A stretch of DNA of 64,000 nucleotides from an uncultured Gammaproteobacteria bacterium (GCA_937924335.1 CALDWW010000008.1:28089-92088); one strand, 5' to 3'. Positions 1 through 12,204 are shown, counted from the stretch's first letter. The notes: generated by a model from the letters alone, not told the origin. Numbers and translations: made by a program.

Positions 1-456
1 TATGGCCACCTGGTCGGCGACCAGGTCCTGACTTCGTTTGCCTATCTGGCACGGCAAGCGCTGCGGGCTACCGACGTAATCGACCTGGATGGCGAGGGCC
101 GCTGTTTTGGACGATTTGGCGGAGAGGAATTCATCTGCCTGTTGCCCAGCACCGAAGAAGATGGCGCCCGCCAGTGTGCCGAACGGCTGCGCAAGGAGAC
201 CGCCGAAGCCGAATTCGAACCAGGCGTCGTCGTGACGCTGTCTGCAGGCGTAGCTGAGTTCGTCCCCGGCGAATCAGTGGCGGACACCCTGCAGCGAGCT
301 GACGAAGCACTCTATCTCGCCAAGCAGACCGGTCGGAATCGGGTTGCATGCGCCAGCGGCATGACCGCGCCCGAAGTCGAAGCAGAGGACGACAAAGACG
401 GCGAGGACGATGTTGTCGTCCACGGCGTGTTCAATCGCAATTCGGGCGCCAGCTAG
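1..456 (+). CDS. GGDEF-domain protein, C-terminal part (probable diguanylate cyclase)
   Basis: Only the last 151 codons lie in the window; the gene is open at the left edge. The reading frame contains the signature RFGGEEF at residues 38-44 (bases 112-132), which is the active-site loop of diguanylate cyclases making cyclic di-GMP. Downstream the typical end of the domain is visible (SAGVAEF, then the ADEALYLAKQTGRNRV helix). A tail of about 35 mostly acidic residues follows (EAEDDKDGEDD) and is not part of the domain. The sensor part is outside the window, so the input signal is unknown. It is convergent with mnmE, 6 bases apart. The intact GGEEF suggests an active cyclase. Confidence 0.9.
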   Translation, partial: YGHLVGDQVLTSFAYLARQALRATDVIDLDGEGRCFGRFGGEEFICLLPSTEEDGARQCAERLRKETAEAEFEPGVVVTLSAGVAEFVPGESVADTLQRADEALYLAKQTGRNRVACASGMTAPEVEAEDDKDGEDDVVVHGVFNRNSGAS

Positions 457-462
457 CCGCGC

Positions 463-1827
463 TCACTTGCCGACACAGAAACTGCTGAAGATCCTGCCGA
501 GCAAGTCTTCGCTGCTGATCTCTCCGGTGATCTCTGCCAGCGACTGATGCGCCAACCTGAGTTCTTCCGCCACAATCTCGGGCGAGTGACCACCTGCGAG
601 CCTCGACCGCGCCTCCTGCAATCTCAGCCCGGCCTGCCGCAGTGCATCGATATGACGGGTGCGCGCTGACAGGCAGGCACCGGCATGGGGCTGGTATCCC
701 ACGACGCTGGACAGATGGGCCCGGAGATCCTCCAGTCCGGCGCCGGTGAGGGCAGATATCGCCAGGACTGTCACGCCGTCCTCGTCCCGCACGATGCCCG
801 GTGGCTCGCTGGTCAGGTCGATCTTGTTACGGATGATCGTGCAGGCGACACCGTCGGGCAGGTCCACCATGGCGTTGGCTCTTTGCGCGTCCGTCGATTC
901 CGCGCTGGCGTCGACGACCAGCAGGACCCGGTCCGCATTGTCGATCTCTCGCCTGGCGCGGCGGATGCCCTCCGCTTCGACAAGATCGGCTTCGCCGCGG
1001 AGTCCCGCCGTGTCGACAACATGCAGCGGCATTCCGTCGATAGAGATGCGCTCGCGCAGCACATCGCGGGTCGTCCCCGGCAGGTGCGTGACGATAGCGG
1101 TCTCCTGCCCCGTCAGTCGGTTAAGCAGACTCGACTTGCCGGCATTCGGCGGTCCCGCAAGCACCACCGATATCCCGTCACGCAGCAACGCCCCCTGCCT
1201 CGCCGTCGCGGCTAACTCGTCCACACCGGCACACAAGGCATCACAGCGCCGCTGCACGGATTCGTCCGCCAGAAAATCTATCTCCTCGTCGGGAAAGTCC
1301 AGGGCGGCTTCCACGAATACCCGCAACTCCAGGAGTTTCTCTGCCAGGGCGTGCACCTGGCTGGAGAACGCCCCTCGCATGGAGCGAACAGCCGCTCTCG
1401 CAGCCTGTACCGAGCCGGCCTCTATCAGATCGGCGACCGCTTCGACCTGGGTCAGGTCCATCCTTCCATTCAGGAAGGCGCGGCGGGAAAACTCCCCGGG
1501 CTGCGCGAACCGGGCGCCTGCCTGCAGCAGTGTCTGCAGCAAGAGATCAACGACGACCGGTCCGCCATGACAGTGAAACTCGACGACATCCTCGCCGGTG
1601 AACGATGCGGGACCCGGGAAGTAGATCAGCAAGCCCTGATCGATCCGGCAACCGTCAGAGTCACAGAAGCTGCGAAGGCTGGCCTGTCGCGGCGGCGCGA
1701 CCTCTCCGGCGACTTTGGCGGCGATGTCTGCCGCCGCGTTGCCCGACACCCTGACGACGGCCACCCCTCCGCTCCCGGGTGGCGTCGCCGGCGCCGCAAT
1801 CGTGTCCGAGTCGGTTGGTAGCGTCAT
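463..1827 (-). CDS. mnmE: tRNA modification GTPase MnmE (TrmE)
   Basis: MnmE works with MnmG to add the (carboxy)aminomethyl group to U34 of certain tRNAs. The 454-residue protein has the family's length and order: N-terminal folate-binding domain starting DTIAAPATPPGSGG, a helical domain, an inserted G domain with GPPNAGKSS near residue 225, DTAGL and NKID, and the C-terminal FCVGK ending with the catalytic cysteine. The frame is open 34 codons further upstream, but the ATG at 1827 gives the conserved N-terminus, so I start there. It follows yidC on the minus strand as in most gammaproteobacteria. The usual next genes, mnmG, rsmG, parA and parB, are not adjacent; a GGDEF gene faces it instead. 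Confidence 0.97.
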   Translation of the reverse strand: MTLPTDSDTIAAPATPPGSGGVAVVRVSGNAAADIAAKVAGEVAPPRQASLRSFCDSDGCRIDQGLLIYFPGPASFTGEDVVEFHCHGGPVVVDLLLQTLLQAGARFAQPGEFSRRAFLNGRMDLTQVEAVADLIEAGSVQAARAAVRSMRGAFSSQVHALAEKLLELRVFVEAALDFPDEEIDFLADESVQRRCDALCAGVDELAATARQGALLRDGISVVLAGPPNAGKSSLLNRLTGQETAIVTHLPGTTRDVLRERISIDGMPLHVVDTAGLRGEADLVEAEGIRRARREIDNADRVLLVVDASAESTDAQRANAMVDLPDGVACTIIRNKIDLTSEPPGIVRDEDGVTVLAISALTGAGLEDLRAHLSSVVGYQPHAGACLSARTRHIDALRQAGLRLQEARSRLAGGHSPEIVAEELRLAHQSLAEITGEISSEDLLGRIFSSFCVGK

Positions 1828-1944
1828 GCTGTTCGGTCCGCCGCAGCCATCGGCCGTGTGTCGTTCCCTGCTATCGGCAGCAGGTCCCGATCTGGCATCG
1901 CCGCGTGATGTTCCTCCGTTGAGGATCACGCCCCATGATCTGCC

Positions 1945-3579
1945 TCAGGCGTCGATAAGCTTGTTGATCCGCCACTGCTGCGCAATCGACAATAGATTGT
2001 TGACGAACCAGTACAGCACCAGCCCGGCCGGGAAGAAGGCGAAGAACACCGTGAACACGATCGGCAGCGCCATCATGACCTTGGCCTGTACCGGATCCGG
2101 CGGTGCCGGATTGAGCCGCTGCTGAATGAACATGGTGATGCCCATCAACAACGGCAGAATGAAATACGGATCCCGCGACGAAAGATCGTTGATCCACAGC
2201 ATGAATGGCGCCTGTCGCATTTCGACGCTCTCAAGCAGTACCCAATACAACGCGAGGAACACCGGCATCTGGACCAGTATCGGCAGACAGCCCGAGGCCG
2301 GATTAACCTTCTCGCGCTTGTACATGTCCATCATGGCCTGGGACAGCGCCTGGCGATCATCCTGGAAACGTTCCTGCAAGGCCTTGATGCGCGGCTGCAG
2401 TTTCCGCATCTTCGCCATGGACCTGCCGCTGGTCTCGGATAACTTGTAGAAGACCAGTTTGATCAGCACGGTGAGGAGGATGATTGCCCACCCCCAGTTG
2501 CCGGTCAGTCCGTGCAATTTTCCAAGCACCCAGAAAAGCGGCTGGGAGATGATGGTCAGGAACCCGTAGTCGACGGTGAGCTGCAGTCCGGGCGCGGTTT
2601 CCTTCAGTTGTTCCTGCAGCTTCGGACCGATGAACAACGTCTCCTGGAACACTGCCGTCTCTCCGGCAGCGACCGTCCGGACCTCACTGATTGCTGTTAG
2701 CGTGTAGATACCGTCCTTGAACGTCGCGCGATAGGCGGCCGGACCATCGGCGGGCGGCACCGCGGCGGCCAGGAAATGGTGCTGGATCGACGCCAGCCAT
2801 CCGCCTGTTGTGGTCGTGGAAACGGGTTCCTCAAACAGATCGTCAACATCGAGCTTCTCGTATTTCTCGCCGTCATACAGCACCGGGCCGCGGTAAGAGT
2901 AGGTATCCACATCCACCATGGAGCGCTCCAGGGGAACGTGCCGGCGCCGGAGCTGAACGTAACTCGCCCCGTTCCATGGCTGAGACCGCTCATTGGTGAA
3001 CTCATAGCGGACATCGATTTCGTAACGTCCGCGCTCCAGCCGGTAGATTTTCCTGACTGTCAGGCCGTCACCGCTGCGCCAGGTCAATGGCACTTCCAGT
3101 ACGTCCTGACCGTCCTCGAGTTTGAAAGCGTCTGCCTCGGCCTGGAATACCGCCTGGTGGTTCGGTTCCGCGCCGCCGGCAGCGTCGCGGAGTCCACTAC
3201 GAAAAACGAAATAGTTGCCGGTCGAGGGATTGAGCAGCTGCACCGGCAGATCCGGTCGGTCCTTTTTGACCGGGTACTCGGGCAGCAATGCGGACACCAG
3301 ATCAGCGCCGCGGGTATCGAGCTTGAGGGACAGTACATCCGTCACGATCGGGATGAGGCGCCCCAGATCGGGGTCCCCCTGAGGCACCGCAACCGCTTCC
3401 GCCTGATCCGGTAATCCAGGAATGTCCGCTGGCACCGGGCGCGGCGCGTCCGCCGTCTGACTGGCGGCTGCTGGCTGCTGTGTTACCGGTGGCTGGTGAT
3501 AGTCCTGAACCCACGCCTGCCAAGTCAGCCAGGCAACCGCTGCGAACGCGATCCAAATGAACAGACGTTGGTTTTCCAT
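1945..3579 (-). CDS. yidC: Membrane protein insertase YidC
   Basis: YidC inserts inner-membrane proteins with or without SecYEG. The 544 residues show the Gram-negative layout: an N-terminal membrane segment (about residues 6-24), a proline/glutamine-rich linker, a large periplasmic domain to about residue 340, then the conserved 60KD_IMP core with membrane segments beginning PLFWVLGKLH, the cytoplasmic hairpin rich in Lys/Arg/Gln (KMRKLQPRIKALQERF), and the final segments near LPIVFTVFFAFFPAGLVLYW. The usual lysine-rich tail is short (RINKLIDA). It begins 3 bases after yidD and forms the rpmH-rnpA-yidD-yidC-mnmE transcription unit. Confidence 0.98.
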   Translation of the reverse strand: MENQRLFIWIAFAAVAWLTWQAWVQDYHQPPVTQQPAAASQTADAPRPVPADIPGLPDQAEAVAVPQGDPDLGRLIPIVTDVLSLKLDTRGADLVSALLPEYPVKKDRPDLPVQLLNPSTGNYFVFRSGLRDAAGGAEPNHQAVFQAEADAFKLEDGQDVLEVPLTWRSGDGLTVRKIYRLERGRYEIDVRYEFTNERSQPWNGASYVQLRRRHVPLERSMVDVDTYSYRGPVLYDGEKYEKLDVDDLFEEPVSTTTTGGWLASIQHHFLAAAVPPADGPAAYRATFKDGIYTLTAISEVRTVAAGETAVFQETLFIGPKLQEQLKETAPGLQLTVDYGFLTIISQPLFWVLGKLHGLTGNWGWAIILLTVLIKLVFYKLSETSGRSMAKMRKLQPRIKALQERFQDDRQALSQAMMDMYKREKVNPASGCLPILVQMPVFLALYWVLLESVEMRQAPFMLWINDLSSRDPYFILPLLMGITMFIQQRLNPAPPDPVQAKVMMALPIVFTVFFAFFPAGLVLYWFVNNLLSIAQQWRINKLIDA

Positions 3580-3582
3580 GAG

Positions 3583-3828
3583 TCAGGCAGCCCTTTCCGA
3601 AGCTTGGCCGTCGACGATCTCGGGCACGGGATCGTGCCCACCCGCATGCCAGGGATGACAGCGACCCAGCCGTCGCATCGCCAACCAGCTGCCCCGGAGC
3701 GATCCGTGCGTGCGGATAGCCCCCATGGCGTACTCGGAACACGTAGGGTGGAAACGGCAACTCCGGCCCAACAACGGGCTTAGCACAATCTGGTAGATCC
3801 GGATGAGTCTCAGCAGGATTCTGCGCAT
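3583..3828 (-). CDS. yidD: Membrane protein insertion efficiency factor YidD
   Basis: Small inner-membrane-associated protein that helps YidC-dependent insertion. The 81 residues carry the family pattern: an amphipathic N-terminus ([14 protein letters not shown]), then [13 protein letters not shown] with its two conserved cysteines, and the [17 protein letters not shown] block with a third. I chose the ATG at 3828; an upstream TTG at 3849 in the same frame would add seven residues not expected for the family. The start overlaps the last codons of rnpA by 19 bases, suggesting translational coupling. Gene order around it is the standard one. Confidence 0.95.
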   Translation of the reverse strand: MRRILLRLIRIYQIVLSPLLGRSCRFHPTCSEYAMGAIRTHGSLRGSWLAMRRLGRCHPWHAGGHDPVPEIVDGQASERAA

Positions 3829-4289
3829 CGTTTCCCGATCCTTTGCCAATGAACCTCGAGGCTCTGTGTGATCTTCCTGTTGCCTGTGGCCGCGATTCCG
3901 GGCTTGGACATGACCACCACGTCTACGTTCGGCAGCCTGGTCCTGTGTGCCCTGAAGCTCTCGCGGACCAGTCGTTTCACCCTGTTGCGGCTCGCGGCCC
4001 CGGCGGCGGACTTAACGGAGATGGCCAGACCCAGCCTGCTGTCCTTACACGGTGTTTTGCGTGCAAGTACAGTGAACAACCGGTCTGAAGAACGAACGGG
4101 TTTCCGGAACACCCGATCGAAATCCTGCTTCGTGCGCAGGCGCCTTGCCTGCCCGAAACGATAGTCTTCGATCTCAGTGATGGCTGCAGTCCCGGGGCTG
4201 CTGGGCGGCTTAGGGCGTAAGACGAGCCCTGCCCTTGGCCCGACGACGGGCCAGAATCTGCCTGCCGCTCTTGCTGGCCATTCGTGCAC
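3810..4289 (-). CDS. rnpA: Ribonuclease P protein component, start nested inside rpmH
   Basis: Protein subunit of RNase P, which matures the 5' end of tRNA with the M1 RNA. The body from [13 protein letters not shown] onward matches the family, including the RNR motif in [14 protein letters not shown], which contacts the RNA. The odd part is the start. Between the end of rpmH and FGQARRL there is no in-frame ATG, GTG or TTG; the leucine and valine codons are CTC, TTA and GTC. The first usual start in the frame is the GTG at 4289, 55 bases inside rpmH in another frame, giving 159 residues instead of the usual 115-130, with a tail of about 40 extra residues. A rare ATC or ATT start near 4165 would give a normal length. 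Confidence 0.9.
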   Translation of the reverse strand: MHEWPARAAGRFWPVVGPRAGLVLRPKPPSSPGTAAITEIEDYRFGQARRLRTKQDFDRVFRKPVRSSDRLFTVLARKTPCKDSRLGLAISVKSAAGAASRNRVKRLVRESFRAHRTRLPNVDVVVMSKPGIAATGNRKITQSLEVHWQRIGKRCAESC

Positions 4290-4344
4290 GGAAACCGTGA
4301 GTGCGCTTGCGGCGCAGGTTGCTTGGCTGGAAGGTGCGCTTCAT
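4210..4344 (-). CDS. rpmH: 50S ribosomal protein L34
   Basis: Forty-four residues of highly basic protein, beginning [18 protein letters not shown] and ending in ARLTP, an almost canonical L34 of the large ribosomal subunit. It is too short to stand out by length alone but is unmistakable by sequence. It is the first gene of the minus-strand unit that continues into rnpA, yidD, yidC and mnmE, and has a good sigma-70 promoter about 70 bases upstream. The frame is open for 61 more codons upstream, but the family start is the ATG at 4344. Its 3' two thirds also encode, in another frame, the putative N-terminal extension of RnpA. Confidence 0.97.
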   Translation of the reverse strand: MKRTFQPSNLRRKRTHGFRARMASKSGRQILARRRAKGRARLTP

Positions 4345-4410
4345 CGTTCCGCTCTCGGGTAACTGGGTTCTTGGGCATCGACGGTTTTTCCCGCCGACAA
4401 AAGGGCGGAA

Positions 4411-4439
4411 ATCGTAAGGATACGTCGGCTTTGTGTCAA
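4411..4439 (-). promoter_or_regulatory. Sigma-70 promoter of the rpmH operon
   Basis: Read on the minus strand, a perfect -35 TTGACA (4439-4434) is followed after exactly 17 bases by TACGAT (4416-4411), a four-of-six match to TATAAT. It points at rpmH, whose ATG is at 4344, leaving a leader of about 60 bases. Position and orientation fit a strong ribosomal-protein promoter. This is a motif reading only. Confidence 0.75.
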
Positions 4440-4472
4440 GGAGGGGGGTCTCTGCTGCCTGGGAAATCAGCC

Positions 4473-4481
4473 TGTGGATAA
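4473..4481 (-). promoter_or_regulatory. DnaA box upstream of dnaA
   Basis: The 9-mer TGTGGATAA is the reverse complement of the consensus DnaA box TTATCCACA, a perfect match. It lies in the 206-base rpmH-dnaA interval, 70 bases before the dnaA start, a position typical of DnaA autoregulation. I see only this one perfect box in the interval. Confidence 0.8.
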
Positions 4482-4550
4482 CCCACGGCAACAGGTATAG
4501 ACTCACCGGTCCCCGTTCGACAACCATAATTACAATGGAGACCCAGAGAG

Positions 4551-5885
4551 GTGGCCGTATCCCTTTGGGACAGATGCGTACAGCAGCTCCAGAGTGACCT
4601 GCCGGAACAGCATTTCAACACCTGGATTCGTCCACTCCAGGCCATAGAAGAGCAACGCGGCCTCCGCTTGCTGGCACCCAATCGGTTTGTCGTCGACTGG
4701 GTCAGACAACACTTTCTCGAGCGCATCGTAGAGGTGACCTCCGACTGTTCTGAAGGTCGAGCCATGGATGTAACGCTCGAAGTGGGTACCCGGGGTCTGG
4801 CAGAGCCAGCCATCAAACAGTCGCCCACCCATCGTGCGCCAGCGCGGGCGCCGGCCACGCGTGTCGGCGGCCGCCTCAACCCGCTGTTTACATTCGAGAA
4901 TTTCGTCGTAGGTAAGAGCAACCAGCTAGCAAGGGCTGCTGCCTACCAGGTCGGGGTTAACCCCGGCTCCGCTTATAACCCCTTGTTTATCTATGGCGGA
5001 GTCGGATTGGGCAAGACCCACCTGATGCAGGCTGTCGGCAATATGATCCTCGAGGGACGACCCGCTGCCCGCGTAGCGTATGTCCATTCGGAGAGATTCG
5101 TTGGCGACATGGTATCCGCGCTGCGCCACAACACCATCAGTGAGTTCAAGCGTACCTACCGATCGCTGGATGCCCTGTTGATCGACGATATTCAGTTCTT
5201 CGCCGGCAAGGATCGTTCTCAAGAAGAGTTCTTCCACACTTTTAACGCATTACTGGAAGATCAGCAGCAGATTGTTCTTACCTGTGATCGCTATCCCAAA
5301 GAAGTAAACGGCCTGGAAGAACGACTCAAATCGCGCTTTGGATGGGGGCTGACCGTAGCTATAGAGCCGCCCGAGCTAGAGACGGGCGTCGCCATACTAT
5401 TGCGCAAGGCAACCGCCGAGGGCATAGACCTGCCAGAGGACATCGCTTTTTTTATCGCCAAGTGTGTCCGTTCCAATGTCCGGGAACTGGAAGGCGCTCT
5501 GAGGCGGGTCGTAGCCAACTCGCGCTTTACCGGCCGGCCGATCACTATCGACTTTGCCAGGGAAGCACTACGAGATCTTCTGGCGGTTCAGGAACGCAAG
5601 GTTACTATCGAAAATATCCAGAAAACCGTCGCCGAGTATTACAAAATCCGGGTTGCTGATCTGCTCTCAAAGCGACGCAGCCGGATGATTACCCGTCCGC
5701 GGCAGACCGCCATGTCTCTGGCCAAGGAACTCACGAGCCACAGCCTGCCGGAAATCGGTGACGCTTTCGGAGGCCGGGATCACACGACGGTGATTCACGC
5801 GTGTAAGCGAGTCAAGGAACTGCGGGATGCCGATACGCGCATTCGGGACGACTATGAAAACCTGTTGAGGACACTGACCACATGA
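4551..5885 (+). CDS. dnaA: Chromosomal replication initiator protein DnaA
   Basis: DnaA binds DnaA boxes at oriC, melts the origin and loads the helicase. The 444 residues contain domain I ([11 protein letters not shown]...FNTWIRPLQ), a short domain II around residues 82-110, the AAA+ domain with Walker A GGVGLGKT at 149-156, Walker [10 protein letters not shown], and the C-terminal DNA-binding domain with the signature [11 protein letters not shown]. It is somewhat shorter than the E. coli protein because the variable linker is short. The start is GTG at 4551, preceded by a purine-rich GAGAG; the sequence from there lines up with the family N-terminus. It is divergent from rpmH and followed by dnaN after 209 bases holding DnaA boxes. 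Confidence 0.98.
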   Translation: MAVSLWDRCVQQLQSDLPEQHFNTWIRPLQAIEEQRGLRLLAPNRFVVDWVRQHFLERIVEVTSDCSEGRAMDVTLEVGTRGLAEPAIKQSPTHRAPARAPATRVGGRLNPLFTFENFVVGKSNQLARAAAYQVGVNPGSAYNPLFIYGGVGLGKTHLMQAVGNMILEGRPAARVAYVHSERFVGDMVSALRHNTISEFKRTYRSLDALLIDDIQFFAGKDRSQEEFFHTFNALLEDQQQIVLTCDRYPKEVNGLEERLKSRFGWGLTVAIEPPELETGVAILLRKATAEGIDLPEDIAFFIAKCVRSNVRELEGALRRVVANSRFTGRPITIDFAREALRDLLAVQERKVTIENIQKTVAEYYKIRVADLLSKRRSRMITRPRQTAMSLAKELTSHSLPEIGDAFGGRDHTTVIHACKRVKELRDADTRIRDDYENLLRTLTT

Positions 5886-6094
5886 TGGGGATAATCTGTG
5901 GATAACTTTCAGAAGCCTACTTATCCACAGGTGGCACACAGCTTCCGGTCAGCGAAATCAGTGGTTTTCGATCTACTTTTAGATTTCGTAAATTACTGTT
6001 TTTATTGTAGAATTTGAAGTTATCCACAGATAACTTATTACTCTATAACAATAACAATAATTAGATATTAATTTAATTACTAACAGGAGTAGGG
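5886..6094. other. Candidate origin of replication (dnaA-dnaN interval)
   Basis: The 209 bases between dnaA and dnaN contain three perfect DnaA boxes: TGTGGATAA at 5897-5905, TTATCCACA at 5921-5929 and TTATCCACA at 6020-6028. The last is inside a small palindrome GTTATC-CACA-GATAAC. From about 6029 to 6085 the sequence is almost pure A and T, in sharp contrast to the GC-rich surroundings, as expected for a DNA unwinding element. The stretch also must carry the dnaN ribosome binding site (AGGAG before 6095). The alternative origin position is the rpmH-dnaA interval, which has one box and no AT-rich stretch. Activity is inferred, not shown. Confidence 0.65.
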
Positions 6095-7192
6095 ATGAAG
6101 CTTAGTGCAACACGAGAGGCTTTTCTCGAACCCTTGCAGGCGGTCATTGGTGTTGTTGAGAGAAGGCAGACCATGCCGATTTTGGCCAATGTTCTGATTA
6201 GCGCCCAGGATGACGGGGTATCTGTAACCGCCACCGACCTGGAAGTCGAAATGGTTGCCAGAGCCGAGATTTCAGTCGGTCAATCCGGAGAGGTGACGAT
6301 ACCTGGCAGGAAGCTGCTGGACATCTGTCGGGCATTGAAAGACAAAGCCAAGGTCGAGTTGACCGTATCCGGCGAGAAGGCGACGGTTAGATCAGGACGC
6401 AGCCGGTTTACCCTGGCTACCCTGCCGGCGGGAGAGTTTCCGGTTATTGAAGACATCAATGCCCAGGAACAGATCGTGCTGACGCAGGCTTCGATGCACA
6501 AGCTTCTGGAAAAGACGCACTTTTCCATGGCGCATCAGGATGTCCGTTATTACCTGAACGGACTTCTTCTGGAGATAGGCAAGGGACACCTGAGAGCCGT
6601 GGCGACCGATGGGCATCGACTGGCGCTGTGCGACGTGGAAGCGGAGGGCACGGCGACGGCAGGCCGCCAGGTCATTGTGCCGCGGAAGGGCGTACTGGAG
6701 CTACAGCGGTTGGTAGGCAACGAGGGTGACCTGAACCTGGCCATTGGTAACAATCACATACGGGCGGAGGTCGGCGACATTCGCTTCACTACGAAGCTGA
6801 TCGATGGTCGTTTCCCGGATTACCAGCGCGTGATCCCGAAGCTCGGCGAGAACAATATCACCGCAGATCGGGAGGACCTTAGGCAGGCGCTGTACCGCGC
6901 GGCCATTCTCTCGAATGAGAAATATCGCGGGATCCGTATGGAGCTCAGTGGCGGTGGACTCAGAATACAGGCACACAATCCGGAACAGGAGGAGGCGGAA
7001 GAGGAAGTCGAGGTTGGATACGACGGTGAGGCAATGGAGATCGGATTCAACGTCAACTATCTGCTGGACGCATTAGGTGCTCTGGATGGAGAAACAGCGT
7101 CTTTTCAGGTGAATGACCCAAGTAGCAGCTGCCTTATGTGGGATGAGGAGACACCTGGTTGCCGCTACGTCGTTATGCCGATGAGACTGTAA
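6095..7192 (+). CDS. dnaN: DNA polymerase III beta sliding clamp
   Basis: The ring-shaped processivity clamp of the replicative polymerase. The 365 residues match the family length (366 in E. coli), with three clamp domains and the conserved C-terminus CRYVVMPMRL that forms part of the peptide-binding pocket for clamp-binding proteins. The N-terminal LQAVIGVVERRQTMPILANVLI is diagnostic. A clear Shine-Dalgarno AGGAG precedes the ATG. It sits between the candidate origin and recF, 13 bases before recF, so dnaN-recF-gyrB are probably co-transcribed at least in part. Confidence 0.98.
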   Translation: MKLSATREAFLEPLQAVIGVVERRQTMPILANVLISAQDDGVSVTATDLEVEMVARAEISVGQSGEVTIPGRKLLDICRALKDKAKVELTVSGEKATVRSGRSRFTLATLPAGEFPVIEDINAQEQIVLTQASMHKLLEKTHFSMAHQDVRYYLNGLLLEIGKGHLRAVATDGHRLALCDVEAEGTATAGRQVIVPRKGVLELQRLVGNEGDLNLAIGNNHIRAEVGDIRFTTKLIDGRFPDYQRVIPKLGENNITADREDLRQALYRAAILSNEKYRGIRMELSGGGLRIQAHNPEQEEAEEEVEVGYDGEAMEIGFNVNYLLDALGALDGETASFQVNDPSSSCLMWDEETPGCRYVVMPMRL

Positions 7193-7205
7193 CGTTGGGA
7201 GACGA

Positions 7206-10713
<3,508 letters not shown>

Positions 10714-10917
10714 GCAGTATCAGACATTCGGAGCAATTAGAAGCGCTATTATGCAAGATCGCTGCTATTCGAAGGATAAACATGTCGCACACTATAACTA
10801 CCATTTGGTATGGTATATCGAAGAAAAAGCGCGACATTAGGAGCGTTTAGAGGATATTTCCGTAAAATCAAAGGAAATAGACGGAGATACCGGTCTCACT
10901 GACACCATGAGTCGCGA
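10714..10917. other. Non-coding interval between convergent gyrB and plsC
   Basis: 204 bases richer in A and T than their neighbours. Two short inverted repeats are visible: ATGTCGC (10782-10788) with GCGACAT (10831-10837), and TATTTCC (10855-10861) with GGAAATA (10873-10879). Neither is followed by a T-run, so neither reads as a classic terminator. I see no gene. Confidence 0.5.
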
Positions 10918-11652
10918 TCAGGCAGACGCGCCGAGATTCTCGTAACCCGCGCTGATCCTGCGCATGGTCTTCTCCATCCACTCCTGGACCTCGAGGTTGA
11001 TGGCATCCGGCTTCTTGCCAGCCGTATCCACCGGTGGTCCGATGACTATCCGGACAGTGCCGGGTTTCTTGCGCAGACCGCGGCGCGGCCAATAGTCACC
11101 CGCATTGTGGGCGACGGGCACGATCTGCCGTCCGGCATCCCTGGCCAGTAGCGCACCGCTAATCCCGTATTTGCGAGTCGTGCCCGGGGCCATTCGCGTG
11201 CCTTCGGGGAAAATGAAGACCCAGAAACCCTCGGCCAGACGTTTTTTGCCAATCCTGACGACCTGACGGACGGCCGTACCGTGCGCTTTCCTGTTGATGG
11301 GGATCGACTCGATCACCGAAAGCGCCCATCCCAGGACCGGGATCCACATGAGTTCACGTTTCAGAACCCAGCAGATCGTCGGGAATAGCTGGAAGCCGAC
11401 GATGGTCTCGAAGGTAGATTGGTGCTTTGTCAGGACGACGCAGTTCTCGGCCGGGATGTTTTCACGACCCTCGATTTCGTAGTCGAGTCCGCAGATGACT
11501 CGTAACAGCCAGAGATTGAAGGTCGACCAGCCTCTTGCAGCCTTGAACCGGGTTTCCCTGGAAAACAGACCCGAGACGACAACGACGCCTGAGAAAACCA
11601 GGATCGCCAGGATGAAGATGACGGTGAACAAGACCGAGCGCAGATAGATCAT
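10918..11652 (-). CDS. plsC: 1-acyl-sn-glycerol-3-phosphate acyltransferase (PlsC-like)
   Basis: Makes phosphatidic acid from lysophosphatidic acid at the inner membrane. The 244 residues start with one strong membrane segment (about 5-28) and contain the acyltransferase blocks: block I around HQSTFE, block III FIFPEGTRM, and block IV region IVPVAHNAGDYWP. Block I is HX4E rather than the textbook NHX4D, and is preceded by Lys, not Asn; this variant is, to my knowledge, common in the PlsC relatives next to glyQS and gmhB. The start overlaps the gmhB stop by 4 bases (ATGA), so it ends the glyQ-glyS-gmhB-plsC unit. Exact acyl substrate cannot be read from sequence. Confidence 0.9.
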   Translation of the reverse strand: MIYLRSVLFTVIFILAILVFSGVVVVSGLFSRETRFKAARGWSTFNLWLLRVICGLDYEIEGRENIPAENCVVLTKHQSTFETIVGFQLFPTICWVLKRELMWIPVLGWALSVIESIPINRKAHGTAVRQVVRIGKKRLAEGFWVFIFPEGTRMAPGTTRKYGISGALLARDAGRQIVPVAHNAGDYWPRRGLRKKPGTVRIVIGPPVDTAGKKPDAINLEVQEWMEKTMRRISAGYENLGASA

Positions 11653-12200
11653 GGTCTGTACTCTTCGATCAGGAAATCCGCGACCGCCGAGAGGTCATCG
11701 AAAGTCTCCGGCTGCTGCATGCCTATGTCCACCATTTCCCTCAATGTCTCTCGCCCATTGCCAGTCATGACAAGCATAGGTCGGGCTCCGGCCGCCGCCG
11801 CCGCCTGTATGTCCCGGGTTGAGTCGCCGACGCAGGGCACGCCGCGAAGATTCACGTCCATCTGCGCCGCCAGCGAGTACAGCAGCCCCGGCTCGGGTTT
11901 CCTGCATCGGCATCGCTCATCCGGATGATGAGGGCAGATCTCGATCAGCTCAACGCCCCCCCCGGCTTGGCGAATTGTCAGCAGCATTTTCTCGTGGATC
12001 TCTTCGAGCGCGGTCTCGTCGAACAAGCCGCGGCCAAGCCCCGACTGATTGCTGGCTACAGCGATTCGATAACCAGCCTGGCTGAGTCGCGCAATGGCGT
12101 CGATGCTCCCGGGCAGCGGATGCCATTCATCCGCACACTTGACGAAATCGGGGCGGTCCGCGTTGATGACCCCGTCGCGATCCAGGATGATCACGGGCAC
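11649..12200 (-). CDS. gmhB: D-glycero-beta-D-manno-heptose 1,7-bisphosphate 7-phosphatase
   Basis: HAD-family phosphatase of the ADP-heptose pathway that feeds lipopolysaccharide core synthesis. The 183 residues carry the nucleophile motif LDRDGVIN (Asp7 and Asp9), the SNQSGLGRG loop, and the zinc-binding insertion CPHHPDERCRCRKP typical of GmhB and absent from histidinol phosphatases. The motif GDSTRDIQAAAAAG supplies the last acidic group. It sits 4 bases after glyS and overlaps plsC by 4 bases. Presence of this gene implies a heptose-containing LPS, though the other hep genes are not in the window. Confidence 0.95.
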   Translation of the reverse strand: MPVIILDRDGVINADRPDFVKCADEWHPLPGSIDAIARLSQAGYRIAVASNQSGLGRGLFDETALEEIHEKMLLTIRQAGGGVELIEICPHHPDERCRCRKPEPGLLYSLAAQMDVNLRGVPCVGDSTRDIQAAAAAGARPMLVMTGNGRETLREMVDIGMQQPETFDDLSAVADFLIEEYRP

Positions 12201-12204
12201 GCCG

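Noticed and set aside
4345..4550. rpmH-dnaA interval as the main origin
   Set aside because: Only one perfect DnaA box and no long AT-rich stretch; the dnaA-dnaN interval is a better candidate.
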